DNA of 14,556 nt, from assembly GCA_964510345.1 (NCBI GenBank), contig CAZEBB010000040.1:1-14556 (forward strand). The letters run 5' to 3'. Of this stretch, positions 5,692 through 13,056 are shown piece by piece. Every line of letters starts with the position of its first letter. Positions within the stretch are counted from its first letter, which is position 1. Both the position numbers and the translations under genes were made by a program. The DNA comes from JAAYQA01 sp964510345 (GTDB lineage Bacteria > Bacillota > Clostridia > Tissierellales > Peptoniphilaceae). The notes under the pieces were generated by a model. It saw only the letters and a program-made list of their open reading frames with translations, was not told the DNA's origin and made no database searches.

Positions 5692-7236
5692 ATGGAAGAC
5701 AACCGCAAAAAGGACAACAGCGTATTTCTCGTATCGATGATGATCGTCATCGCGATCGTCGCATGGGGACTGCTGCTTCCTTCCAACTTTGAGACAGTCG
5801 CCAATGCATCGTTCCAATTTTTATCGGTGAACTTTGGTTGGTTCTACACCTTTGCAATGACTTCGTTCATTGTGTTTGCCGTATGGGTGGGGTTCTTAAG
5901 CCCGTATGGAAAGATCAAGCTGGGTCCGGACGATTCAAAACCGGAGTTTAGCAACATATCCTGGTTCGCGATGCTGTTTTCAGCCGGCATGGGGATCGGG
6001 CTCGTGTTCTGGGGAATCGCGGAACCGCTCAACCATTACTTAAACCCGCTAGAAGTGGAACCGATGACGGAAGCCGCCGCGCAATTCGCGATGACGAAGT
6101 CGTTTCTACACTGGGGCTTGCACCCGTGGGCCAACTACTGTGTACTGGGATTGGGGCTCGCGTACATGCAATTCCGTAAGGGGAAACCCGGTCTCGTGTC
6201 CAGTATTTTCATCCCGTTAGTCGGGGAGAAAAAGGTAAAAGGCTGGTTTGGAAAGACGATCGACATTCTCGCCGTATTCGCCACCGCCGCCGGCATGGCG
6301 ACCTCGTTGGGTCTTGGTACCTTGCAGATCAACAGCGGACTGAACTACATGTTTGGAATCCCCGAAAGCACGATGGTACAGATCATTATCGTCGTCGGCA
6401 TTACCATCGTATACACGTGGACCGCCGTCATGGGCGTCGACACGGGAATCAAGCTGATCTCCAACCTGAATATGATCCTCGTGGTCATCATATTAGCCGG
6501 GTCGTTCGTCTTCGGACCGACGGTCGGCATCCTGAATACCTTTGTCGAGTCGACGGGATTGTATTTTCAGAACTTAATCGGCAATGCACTTGAGATGGGG
6601 GCGTTTGGAAACTCGGATTGGTACGGTGCATGGACGATCTTCTACTGGGCATGGTGGATCGCATGGGCTCCCTTTACCGGCGTCTTTATCGCAAGAATCT
6701 CACGTGGACGAACAATCCGCGAATTTGTCGCTGGCGTGCTCTTCGTACCGGCGATCGTATCTTTCATCTGGTTTGCGATCTTTGGCGGAATCGACTTTGC
6801 CACCGCACCGGCGATCCTGATGGAAGCGGTGAAGTCAACATCCACAGCGTTCTTTGTCGTCATGAACGAGATCCCCTTCGGGGCATTTCTGAATCTCGTC
6901 GCGATCTTGCTGCTGTTTACTTTCTTTATCACCTCGGCAAACTCGGCGACTTTTGTCCTCGGCATGCTCACGCAACATGGGGACCTTGAACCGGACAATA
7001 AACGAAAGACGGTATGGGGCGTCTTACAGGCGGCTCTGGCGCTCTCGCTCATGGTCGGAACGGCCAATGGATTGCAGATGTTGCAGACCATATCGATCAT
7101 CGCGGCGTTCCCGTTTGCCTTTATCATGCTGGCGTCGATGGTGGCATTAGCCAAAGCGCTGAAGACAGATGAATCGATCGTACGATTACCCAATCAAGCT
7201 ATAACGAAACTAAATAAACAGGAGGAACCGGCATGA
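5692..7236 (+). CDS. BCCT-family transporter, probably glycine betaine (514 aa)
   Basis: Integral membrane importer of the betaine/choline/carnitine family with about 12 membrane helices between residues 11 and 487. Family hallmarks are the TM3 segment FSAGMGIGLVFWGIAEPL (96-113) and the aromatic TM8 segment FYWAWWIAWAPFTG (317-330), whose tryptophans (319, 321, 322, 325) form the quaternary-amine cage. The GMGIG motif is the form found in sodium-coupled betaine carriers. The C-terminal tail after the last helix is only about 25 residues, so the long osmosensing extension of BetP is absent, fitting uptake for catabolism. The start at 5692 is chosen over ATG 5587 because the latter overlaps the -10 box, while AAGGCAGG lies just before 5692. 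The stop overlaps grdI by 4 bases (ATGA), so the two are translationally coupled. The neighbours make betaine the likeliest substrate. Confidence 0.9.
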   Translation: MEDNRKKDNSVFLVSMMIVIAIVAWGLLLPSNFETVANASFQFLSVNFGWFYTFAMTSFIVFAVWVGFLSPYGKIKLGPDDSKPEFSNISWFAMLFSAGMGIGLVFWGIAEPLNHYLNPLEVEPMTEAAAQFAMTKSFLHWGLHPWANYCVLGLGLAYMQFRKGKPGLVSSIFIPLVGEKKVKGWFGKTIDILAVFATAAGMATSLGLGTLQINSGLNYMFGIPESTMVQIIIVVGITIVYTWTAVMGVDTGIKLISNLNMILVVIILAGSFVFGPTVGILNTFVESTGLYFQNLIGNALEMGAFGNSDWYGAWTIFYWAWWIAWAPFTGVFIARISRGRTIREFVAGVLFVPAIVSFIWFAIFGGIDFATAPAILMEAVKSTSTAFFVVMNEIPFGAFLNLVAILLLFTFFITSANSATFVLGMLTQHGDLEPDNKRKTVWGVLQAALALSLMVGTANGLQMLQTISIIAAFPFAFIMLASMVALAKALKTDESIVRLPNQAITKLNKQEEPA

Positions 7237-8558
7237 AGCTGGAGATCGGAAATTTTACGGTAAAGGATGTCGTTTTCGGTGAGGCCACCGAGTTTTCCAA
7301 CGGCGTACTCTCCATCAACAAAGAAGAAGCGATCGCTTTTATTAAAGAAGACTCGCATATCCTTGAAGTGGAGATTGAAATCGCAAAACCGGGCGATGAC
7401 ACGAGAATTGTCCCGGTAAAGGAAGCGGTAGAACCCCGCGTGCGTCCGGATGGAAGAACGCTGTTCCCGGGCGTGACCGGTGAACTGGCGCCGTGCGGCG
7501 AAGGCAGAGTCCATGCGCTGAAAGGCATGAGTGTCTTAGGCGTCGGCGGAACGTGGGGATCGTTCGGTGACGGACTCATCGACATGGGGGGAGAAGGCCA
7601 AAAATACACCCTATTCGGCGAGCTCATCAACGTATGCTTGGTGATCGAGACGGACGAAGTGTACGAGCAACGCGAGCAGCAAAAGAAAAACCACGCGATC
7701 CGCTGGGCAAGTCATCTATTTGCGGAATACCTCGGAAAGACCGTGAAGAACCTGGAACCGGAAACGATTGATACATTTGAGCTGCCTCCCGTGCTTCGCA
7801 GAGGTGAAGAGGTGAACGCATTACCTTCTGTCGTTCTCGTCATGCAGCCGCAGTCGCAAATGGAAGAGATGGGCTACAACGACCTCGTCTACGGTTGGGA
7901 CCTCAACCATTTTGTTCCCAGCTTTATGCACCCGAATGAAGTGCTGGACGGTGCGTTGATTTCCGGAAGTTTCATGCCCTCGTCGTCGAAATGGGCCACC
8001 TATGATATGCAAAATTTCCCGACGATTCGCGAACTGTACAAAGAACACGGCAAGACTTTGAACTTCTTGGGAGTTATCATGTCGAACCTCAACGTTTCAC
8101 TGGAGCAAAAAGAGCGCTCGGCGATCTTCGTCGCGCAGATCGCGAAGTCCCTCGGCGCAGACGGTGCCATCGTAACGGAAGAAGGCTACGGAAATCCGGA
8201 TGCCGACTATATTCGCTGTATCGTTGCTCTTGAAGATGTCGGCGTTAAAACCGTCGGGATCAGCAATGAGTGTACGGGACGCGACGGTGCCTCGCAGCCG
8301 CTCGTCGTATTGGATGAAAAGGCGGACGCTCTCGTGTCCGGCGGAAACGTATCGACGCTGATCGAACTGCCCGCTGCAGCCAAAGTGATCGGCTGCCTGG
8401 AAGCGCTCGGTCGCGACGGGCTCTCCGGCGGTTGGGCCGGTGACGAGATCTTAGGACCGTCCGTACGCGAAGATGGATCGATCATCATGGAGAACAATGC
8501 AATGTTCTGCGGCGACCGAATCGCCGGATGGTCGACAAAAACAATGAAGGAATTTTAG
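7233..8558 (+). CDS. grdI: betaine (or sarcosine) reductase component B, alpha subunit GrdI/GrdG type (441 aa)
   Basis: Subunit of the substrate-binding protein B of the glycine/sarcosine/betaine reductase system, which forms a covalent adduct with the amine and passes the carboxymethyl group to selenoprotein A. The protein shows the family's features: an opening MKLEIGNFTVKDVVFGE, RPDGRTLFPGVTGELAPCGEG (72-91), GVGGTWGSFGDGLIDMGGEG (103-122), and EEGYGNPDADY (316-326) followed by ECTGRDGASQ (346-355). GrdE homologues self-cleave at a cysteine to make a pyruvoyl group. I could not place the equivalent residue with confidence (241-262 lacks Cys), in keeping with uncleaved GrdG/GrdI. The RBS is AGGAGG just before ATG, with a 4-base overlap with the BCCT gene. 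The call of betaine rather than sarcosine rests on the BCCT transporter; the family itself is secure. Confidence 0.88.
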   Translation: MKLEIGNFTVKDVVFGEATEFSNGVLSINKEEAIAFIKEDSHILEVEIEIAKPGDDTRIVPVKEAVEPRVRPDGRTLFPGVTGELAPCGEGRVHALKGMSVLGVGGTWGSFGDGLIDMGGEGQKYTLFGELINVCLVIETDEVYEQREQQKKNHAIRWASHLFAEYLGKTVKNLEPETIDTFELPPVLRRGEEVNALPSVVLVMQPQSQMEEMGYNDLVYGWDLNHFVPSFMHPNEVLDGALISGSFMPSSSKWATYDMQNFPTIRELYKEHGKTLNFLGVIMSNLNVSLEQKERSAIFVAQIAKSLGADGAIVTEEGYGNPDADYIRCIVALEDVGVKTVGISNECTGRDGASQPLVVLDEKADALVSGGNVSTLIELPAAAKVIGCLEALGRDGLSGGWAGDEILGPSVREDGSIIMENNAMFCGDRIAGWSTKTMKEF

Positions 8559-8567
8559 GGGGACGCC

Positions 8568-9869
8568 ATGAAAAAAGCGATATTGTATATCAATCAGTTT
8601 TTTGCAGGGATCGGGGGAGAAGACAAAGCCGATTTTGAACCCGAACTCAGAGAAGGGCTCCTGGGTCCGGCTCTCGCGTTGAGCAAAGAGCTAGACGCCG
8701 AGATCACCCATACCGTATGCTGCGGAGACAACTTCATGGGTTCCAATACAGAAGAAGCGACTTCTCGCATCATTCAAATGCTGGAGCCGTTGGAGTTTGA
8801 CATTTTCCTCGCCGGCCCCGCTTTTCAAGCCGGTCGTTATGGCGTGGCTTGCGGAAATATCTGTAAAGCCGTGCACGCACACTTCGAAGTCCCGGTGGTG
8901 ACCTCTATGAACGTGGAGAACCCGGGTGTCGAAATGTTCAAACGAGACATGATCATCACCAAGGGCGGTCCTTCGGCTCTCCAAATGAAGAAGGACACCT
9001 CCGCGATGGCGAAAGTAGCCAATGCGTATCTGGAAGGAAAGCGAGTTGGACCTGCCGATGAATACAACTTCTTCGAGCGCGGGATCCGCGACCAAGTGTG
9101 GCTGGAAGAGCCCGTTACCGTTGCGAGACGGGGTGTCGACATGCTTCTCAAAAAGATGAAGGGCGAAGAGTACCAAACGGAACTTCCCATTCCTAAAAAA
9201 GACATGGTGGCGATCGCTCCGCCGATTTCCGACCTTTCCAAGGCGAGAATCGCAATTCTCAACACCGGTGGCATCGTGCCCGTCGACAACCCCGACCGCA
9301 TTCAATCCGCCTCTGCAACCCGATGGGGACGCTATGACGGCTCGCAGATGGACCGTCTACAAAGCGGCGAGTTTAAGACGATTCACGCAGGGTTTGACCC
9401 GGCCGCTGCAGACGCTGACCCGAATGTCGTCGTTCCGTGGGACGTTATGAAAGACATGGAAAAAGAGGGCGTCTATGGATCGCTCCACCCCTACTTCTAT
9501 TCGACCGTCGGTACCGGTACCACCCAGGCGGAAGCCGCGCGAATGGGCAAAGAAATGCTCAAATTCTTACAGGAAGATAATGTCGACGGAGTGCTCTTAG
9601 TCTCTACGTGAGGCACCTGTACACGTTGCGGTGCAACAATAGTCAAAGAAATCGAAAGAGCCGGCATGCCGATCGTGCAGCTGTGTAACCTGGTTCCCGT
9701 CGCGATGACGGTTGGGTCCAACAAGATCGTCCCGACGATCTCGATCCCGTATCCGTTGGGAGACCCGGCGACGCCCAAAGAGGAGCAGTACAAGCTCCGA
9801 TACAAACGCGTACGCCGTGCGTTGGAAGCTCTCACAGAAGACATCCAAGAACAAACTGTATTCAACTAA
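8568..9869 (+). CDS. grdH: betaine (or sarcosine) reductase component B selenoprotein, GrdH/GrdF type (433 aa, Sec348)
   Basis: Selenium-containing subunit of reductase protein B. The frame starts with MKKAILYINQFFAGIGGEDK, typical of GrdB/F/H, and runs to residue 347 (LLVST). It then meets UGA at 9609-9611 and continues without a break to TAA at 9867-9869. The continuation GTCTRCGATIVKEIERAG is exactly what follows selenocysteine in this family, so the site reads U-G-T-C-T-R-C-G. The full length of 433 residues equals the family norm, whereas a stop at 9611 would remove the active site. A SECIS-like hairpin follows the UGA. It starts 9 bases after grdI with a GGGGG ribosome site. The protein needs SelA, SelB, SelC and SelD and the partners GrdA and GrdC/D, none of which is in the window. 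Betaine is preferred as substrate because of the BCCT gene; automatic annotation would probably split this gene in two. Confidence 0.93.
9609..9637 (+). promoter_or_regulatory. selenocysteine UGA codon and SECIS-like hairpin in grdH
   Basis: Downstream of the UGA a hairpin GTTGC-GGT-GCAAC (9625-9637) can form, with GGU in its apical loop. Counting U of UGA as 1, the loop G and U fall at 23 and 24, the positions I recall as conserved in the E. coli fdhF SECIS. An alternative pairing, GCACC (9613-9617) with GGTGC (9630-9634), would compete with it. The hairpin is inside the coding sequence, as expected in bacteria. Confidence 0.7.
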
Positions 9870-9876
9870 GAAGGAT

Positions 9877-9910
9877 GCGTCCTCGTGCTCACCCATTCCC
9901 GCGAGGATGC
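9877..9910 (+). other. hairpin directly after grdH
   Basis: GCGTCCTCG (9877-9885) pairs with CGAGGATGC (9902-9910) through nine pairs, one of them G-U, around a 16-base loop. It lies 8 bases after the grdH stop and has no U tract, so it may protect the 3' end of the mRNA rather than terminate transcription. Confidence 0.4.
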
Positions 9911-9929
9911 TCCCGAGTCTTATGAACAC

Positions 9930-9955
9930 GAGCCGTCTCTCATCGGAGGCGGCTC
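9930..9955 (+). repeat. strong hairpin, first copy of a duplicated element
   Basis: GAGCCGTCTC pairs with GAGGCGGCTC (one G-U pair) around the loop TCATCG. A 22-base core is repeated with a single base change (G to A in the loop) at 10087-10108. What follows is AATATATAG, not a T run, so termination here is doubtful. Confidence 0.7.
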
Positions 9956-10038
9956 AATATATAGACAAATTCATTCGTCGCATCCGGAAAACTCTTTTCG
10001 GCACGCTCACGGCCGCTCGGCCAAGATATGGCCTCAAA

Positions 10039-10079
10039 GAGTATTCCGAACGCTCCTTTCTAAGCTCTTAGGAATATTC
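10039..10079 (+). other. long inverted repeat in the grdH-ABC gap
   Basis: GAGTATTCC (10039-10047) pairs with GGAATATTC (10071-10079), nine pairs including one G-U. The interior also holds CTAAG-CT-CTTAG. With the hairpins on both sides, most of the gap between grdH and the ABC cassette can fold. No reading frame with a convincing start lies here. Confidence 0.4.
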
Positions 10080-10086
10080 GTCTTAC

Positions 10087-10112
10087 CCGTCTCTCATCAG
10101 AGGCGGCTTTTG
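10087..10112 (+). terminator. rho-independent terminator, second copy of the duplicated hairpin
   Basis: CCGTCTC (10087-10093) pairs with GAGGCGG (10100-10106) around TCATCA and is followed by CTTTTG. It ends 43 bases before the ABC ATPase start, so it most likely ends the betaine operon transcript. If the ABC genes were read from upstream it could instead act as an attenuator. Confidence 0.6.
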
Positions 10113-10155
10113 TCGTGGGTATAAAGAGAGATGAACCGACAAAGGGGGAGAGACG

Positions 10156-11031
10156 ATGGCAGCGATTGTAACGGAAAAACTGACCAAATACTATGGGAAG
10201 GCGCGCGGCATAGAAAATGTCGACATGCGGGTGGAAGAAGGCGAGATCTTCGGGTTTATCGGGCCAAATGGCGCGGGGAAATCCACGACGATCCGAACCC
10301 TCTTAGCGCTGATCCGAAAGACCAGCGGGAGCGCGAAGATTTTTGGGCTCGACTGTGAAAAAGAGTATCAAAAGATTTTGGAGCAAGTGGGTTATTTGCC
10401 GTCTGAAGTCTTCTATTACGATAATATGACGGCCAAGGCACTGCTACGGTATTCCGCCAGCTTTTATGATATGGATCGTGATTTGCGCATGAAAGAGCTC
10501 GCCGATGCACTTGATTTGGACCTGGGCAAAAAGATTGAGGACATGAGCTATGGGAATAAAAAGAAAGTCGGCATCATTCAGGGGCTCTTGCATAGCCCCA
10601 AACTGATCATTTTGGACGAACCGACCGGCGGGCTGGATCCTCTGATGCAAAAGACGTTTTTTGAACTCATTCGGGAAGAAAACAAGCGAGGCGCCACCGT
10701 GCTGTTTTCATCCCACATCTTGAGTGAAGTGGAAAAGCTGTGCGATCGCGTCGCCATCATCAAGGATGGTACGATCATCGAAACGAAACATATGGCAGAG
10801 CTTTCGCACACCTATAAGAAAGTCAGCCTCCGGTTGGCGGAGGGCGCTGTGTTTCCTGAAACACTTTCTCTAGAAGGGATGTCAGAGCAACGCAAAGAGG
10901 ACGATCGCGTCAACTTCTTGTATCAAGGGGAGGTCCAAGCGTTGATGCAGACATTAGTCCAACTTAATCTAACCGACATCGACATCACAGAGCCCGATTT
11001 GGAAGAGATCTTTCTTCATTATTACAGGTAA
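10156..11031 (+). CDS. ABC transporter ATP-binding protein (291 aa)
   Basis: Cytoplasmic ATPase that powers the two permeases encoded next to it. Visible elements in order: Walker A GPNGAGKST (36-44), a Q-loop region reading VGYLPSEVFYYD (78-89) with the usual Gln absent, the signature MSYGNKKKVGI (130-140) in place of LSGGQ, Walker B LIILDEPTGGLDP (150-162) and the switch His in SSHILSE (185-191). These variants are typical of the ABC-2 export group that includes bacitracin-type and uncharacterised drug or lipid exporters. The C-terminal 80 residues form the small accessory domain of that group. AGGGGGAGAG precedes the ATG by a few bases. The stop overlaps the next ATG by one base. The substrate is unknown, and no bacteriocin or two-component gene is adjacent. 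Confidence 0.92.
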   Translation: MAAIVTEKLTKYYGKARGIENVDMRVEEGEIFGFIGPNGAGKSTTIRTLLALIRKTSGSAKIFGLDCEKEYQKILEQVGYLPSEVFYYDNMTAKALLRYSASFYDMDRDLRMKELADALDLDLGKKIEDMSYGNKKKVGIIQGLLHSPKLIILDEPTGGLDPLMQKTFFELIREENKRGATVLFSSHILSEVEKLCDRVAIIKDGTIIETKHMAELSHTYKKVSLRLAEGAVFPETLSLEGMSEQRKEDDRVNFLYQGEVQALMQTLVQLNLTDIDITEPDLEEIFLHYYR

Positions 11032-11834
11032 TGGCGATGAATATTTTTCGATTTGAACTACGATCGCTCTTTCGTCCATTTTTCACGTGGACAGTTTCTT
11101 TGATCGGTACGATGATGCTTTTCGTTTGGGGAATTTTTCCGCTGTTTATGGAGTCGAAAAACGAACTCGAGGCGGTCATGCAAAACTTTCCGCCGCAGTT
11201 TGCGCAGATGTTTGGCATCATGGGGGACTTGTTTTCATTTGAAGGCTTTTACCGATTCAGCTATCTGTATATTTCTGTGATGGGGGCCATCTTTGCCTTG
11301 CAGATGGCGGTTTCGGCGTTTTATCGGGAAAAGCGAACCGGTAGTTTAGAGTTTTTACTCACCAAACCGGTGTCTCGTAGCGAGATCTTCTTTGCGAAGC
11401 TTGGCGCCGTCACGACGTGGGTCGTGCTGTCTTCGCTGCTGTATGGCCTTGCCTTTATATGGATGGCGCGTTTACGGCAAGTGGGTCAACCGATCGATCG
11501 ACCGCTGCTGCTCGCAGGGTTTGCGATCTTGGGGCTTGAGTTGGTGTTTGTTGGCATCGGCACCTTCCTTGCGGTGTATATGAGAAAAATTCGTTCCGTG
11601 GCCGGAGTGGCGACGATCGGCGGCATGGTTGCCTTTATCGTATCGTCCTTGTACAATCTCCTAGAGCTTCCCGAGCTGCGTTGGATATCGGCACTGCAGT
11701 ATTTCGATGTCGGGTATGCGTTTCGACACGGTGTGTATGAGTGGGAATATGTAGGAGCCGCCGTGGGCCTTACTGCAGTCACGCTTGGATTGGCTTATGT
11801 CAAATACGTGCGCCAAGATGCAAAGCAGGTGTAA
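11031..11834 (+). CDS. ABC-2 type transporter permease subunit (267 aa)
   Basis: Membrane subunit with about six hydrophobic helices: near residues 17-40, 78-102, 119-145, 157-180, 185-208 and 240-258. The cytoplasmic segment FYREKRTGSLEFLLTKPVSRSEIFFAK is typical of ABC-2 permeases. The ATG at 11031 overlaps the ATPase stop (TAATG). A second in-frame ATG at 11037 is equally possible and changes only two residues. It is followed after one base by the second permease gene, so both membrane halves are made together. Confidence 0.88.
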   Translation: MAMNIFRFELRSLFRPFFTWTVSLIGTMMLFVWGIFPLFMESKNELEAVMQNFPPQFAQMFGIMGDLFSFEGFYRFSYLYISVMGAIFALQMAVSAFYREKRTGSLEFLLTKPVSRSEIFFAKLGAVTTWVVLSSLLYGLAFIWMARLRQVGQPIDRPLLLAGFAILGLELVFVGIGTFLAVYMRKIRSVAGVATIGGMVAFIVSSLYNLLELPELRWISALQYFDVGYAFRHGVYEWEYVGAAVGLTAVTLGLAYVKYVRQDAKQV

Positions 11835-11835
11835 G

Positions 11836-12630
11836 ATGAACCTATTGTTACGAGAAATCAAAACAAGAGTCCGTGCACTCATCTTCTGGATCCTCGGTAC
11901 CGGCGTACTGACGTACGCGGGGATGGTCAAGTTTGAAGGCTTTACCGGACCCGGTGTCGGTGACCTCACAAAGTTCATGGAGAGTTTTCCGAAAATCGTA
12001 CTCGCCATGTTCGGTATGGTGGGGATCGACATCCTAAAGCTTCCCGACTACTATACTGTCATCGGATTTTTGGTCATGCTCTGCGGAGCGATCTACGCCG
12101 TCAATCTGGGAACGGGAATTGTGACCGATGAAATCGTCGACAAGAATGCCGATTTCCTCTACACGAGACCGAGGACGCGGAAATTTGTGTTCACTCGAAA
12201 GCTGCTAGCGGCACTGGTGTTGCTACTGGTATTTTCAGTGGCAAATTTTGGCGTGTCGAAAGCTGCAGTCGCCATGGTCGCACCTGATCAAAACATTGAC
12301 ACGCTGATTTTGCAGTATTCGGTCGCGATTTTTCTGATCAATGCCGTGTTCTTAAGCCTTGGAACCTTCGTCGGCGTCATACTCCGCAGACCGGAAACGG
12401 CAAAAAGCACGGCGAACCGATGGATGCTATTACTATTTCTAGCGGGTGTCGCATATGACGTGTTAGACAACGCCTCATGGATCCGTTATGTAACACCCTT
12501 TCGCTGGTTTGAAGCGCCTTCGCTTCTTGCCAATGGGCTGGAATGGGAATACGTAGTCATCGCCATCGGTGCGTTTCTCGTGTTGACGATGGGCAGTTGG
12601 ATGGGTTTTGTGAAGCGTGATATTCGATAA
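11836..12630 (+). CDS. ABC-2 type transporter permease subunit, second half-transporter (264 aa)
   Basis: Second membrane subunit of the cassette, also about six helices. It carries the equivalent cytoplasmic segment (DKNADFLYTRPRTRKFVFTRK, about residues 107-127) and so is paralogous to the preceding permease in plan. The start at 11836 is one base after the upstream stop and has AGGTG just before it. The longer in-frame start at 11785 would overlap the previous gene by 50 bases and adds a polar extension. The last gene of the plus-strand cassette; it converges on the small minus-strand gene. Confidence 0.88.
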   Translation: MNLLLREIKTRVRALIFWILGTGVLTYAGMVKFEGFTGPGVGDLTKFMESFPKIVLAMFGMVGIDILKLPDYYTVIGFLVMLCGAIYAVNLGTGIVTDEIVDKNADFLYTRPRTRKFVFTRKLLAALVLLLVFSVANFGVSKAAVAMVAPDQNIDTLILQYSVAIFLINAVFLSLGTFVGVILRRPETAKSTANRWMLLLFLAGVAYDVLDNASWIRYVTPFRWFEAPSLLANGLEWEYVVIAIGAFLVLTMGSWMGFVKRDIR

Positions 12631-12656
12631 AAACAGCGCAGGGGATACCTGCGCTG
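12629..12656 (-). terminator. rho-independent terminator of the small CC-motif gene
   Basis: A perfect 9-bp stem CAGCGCAGG / CCTGCGCTG (12634-12642 / 12648-12656) with a 5-base loop. On the minus strand it is followed by five U (12629-12633) and starts 3 bases after that gene's TAG stop. It abuts the TAA of the convergent permease gene, where the stem may also stop transcription from the other side, though without a U tract. Confidence 0.85.
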
Positions 12657-12659
12657 CAT

Positions 12660-12947
12660 CTATTCGTTCTTATCCAATATCAACATCTTTTTCAGTTTGA
12701 GATCGACCAGCTTCACGGTCAGATCTCGTTTTTCTTCCAAGCCGGTGATAAAACCGGAAACATATAGTTCGATGCCTTGAGAGTGCATCTTATGATAGGC
12801 AACGTCTCTTGTGGGCATCCCGGTTCGGACAGTGGCCGAGTAGTCGACCGTACAGCAACTCCTGCGATGGATCGAGTCGATCACGAGGCTGTCGGCTCCT
12901 TTGGACTGGATATAGGCGAGCGCTTCGTCGGAAATATGAATGTTCAT
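12660..12947 (-). CDS. small CC-motif protein, CC/Se motif (seleno)protein-like (95 aa)
   Basis: Small soluble protein opening with MNIHISDEALAYIQSKGADS, the style of HesB/IscA-like small folds. It has an adjacent cysteine pair, C31-C32, in RRSCCTVDY, then a PTRDVAYHKMHSQGIELYV segment and a charged end. This layout recalls a Firmicute family of about 90-100 residues that carries either Cys-Cys or a selenocysteine at this site. Here both codons are ordinary Cys codons (TGC, TGT). The assignment is from memory and not certain. The biochemical role is unknown; a metal, Fe-S or redox function is only a guess. AAGGAGG lies 6 bases before the ATG. It is a single-gene unit with its own terminator, convergent with the ABC cassette and divergent from the malic enzyme gene. 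Confidence 0.75.
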   Translation of the reverse strand: MNIHISDEALAYIQSKGADSLVIDSIHRRSCCTVDYSATVRTGMPTRDVAYHKMHSQGIELYVSGFITGLEEKRDLTVKLVDLKLKKMLILDKNE

Positions 12948-13003
12948 GGGATCCCTCCTTTTTTTTCATCATACCCATTTTGAGGTGATCGAGAGAGTTT
13001 TCT

Positions 13004-13031
13004 CGCAAACTTTCTTTGCGTACACTATAAT
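13004..13031 (+). promoter_or_regulatory. malic enzyme promoter with overlapping dyad
   Basis: A perfect -10 TATAAT (13026-13031) lies 25 bases before the start codon, with no good -35 at 16-18 bases. The spacer region holds CGCAAA-CTTTC-TTTGCG (13004-13020), a dyad with 6-bp arms. Its first arm overlaps another inverted pair, CGAGA (12990-12994) and TCTCG (13001-13005). A poor -35 together with a dyad in the spacer suggests control by a DNA-binding protein. Confidence 0.5.
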
Positions 13032-13056
13032 AGAAGAAAATCAAATCGGAGGCACA

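Noticed and set aside
6642..7193. Long minus-strand frames inside BCCT, grdH (8691-9305) and the malic enzyme gene (13714-14280)
   Set aside because: They lie wholly antisense to well-supported genes, lack ribosome sites and show no recognisable domain; they are frame shadows.
8568..9611. grdH as a 347-residue gene ending at UGA, with a separate small gene at 9666-9869
   Set aside because: The downstream frame is the same frame, follows directly with the family's conserved GTCTRCG sequence and restores full family length, so UGA is read as selenocysteine and neither a stop nor a disabling mutation.
9885..10124. Short frames in the grdH-ABC gap as genes
   Set aside because: No ribosome site or protein-like composition; the DNA is dominated by inverted repeats.
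12940..13056. Malic enzyme start at 12940
   Set aside because: The extension runs across the promoter and the divergent gene's ribosome site; the start at 13057 has GGAGG and fits the family length.
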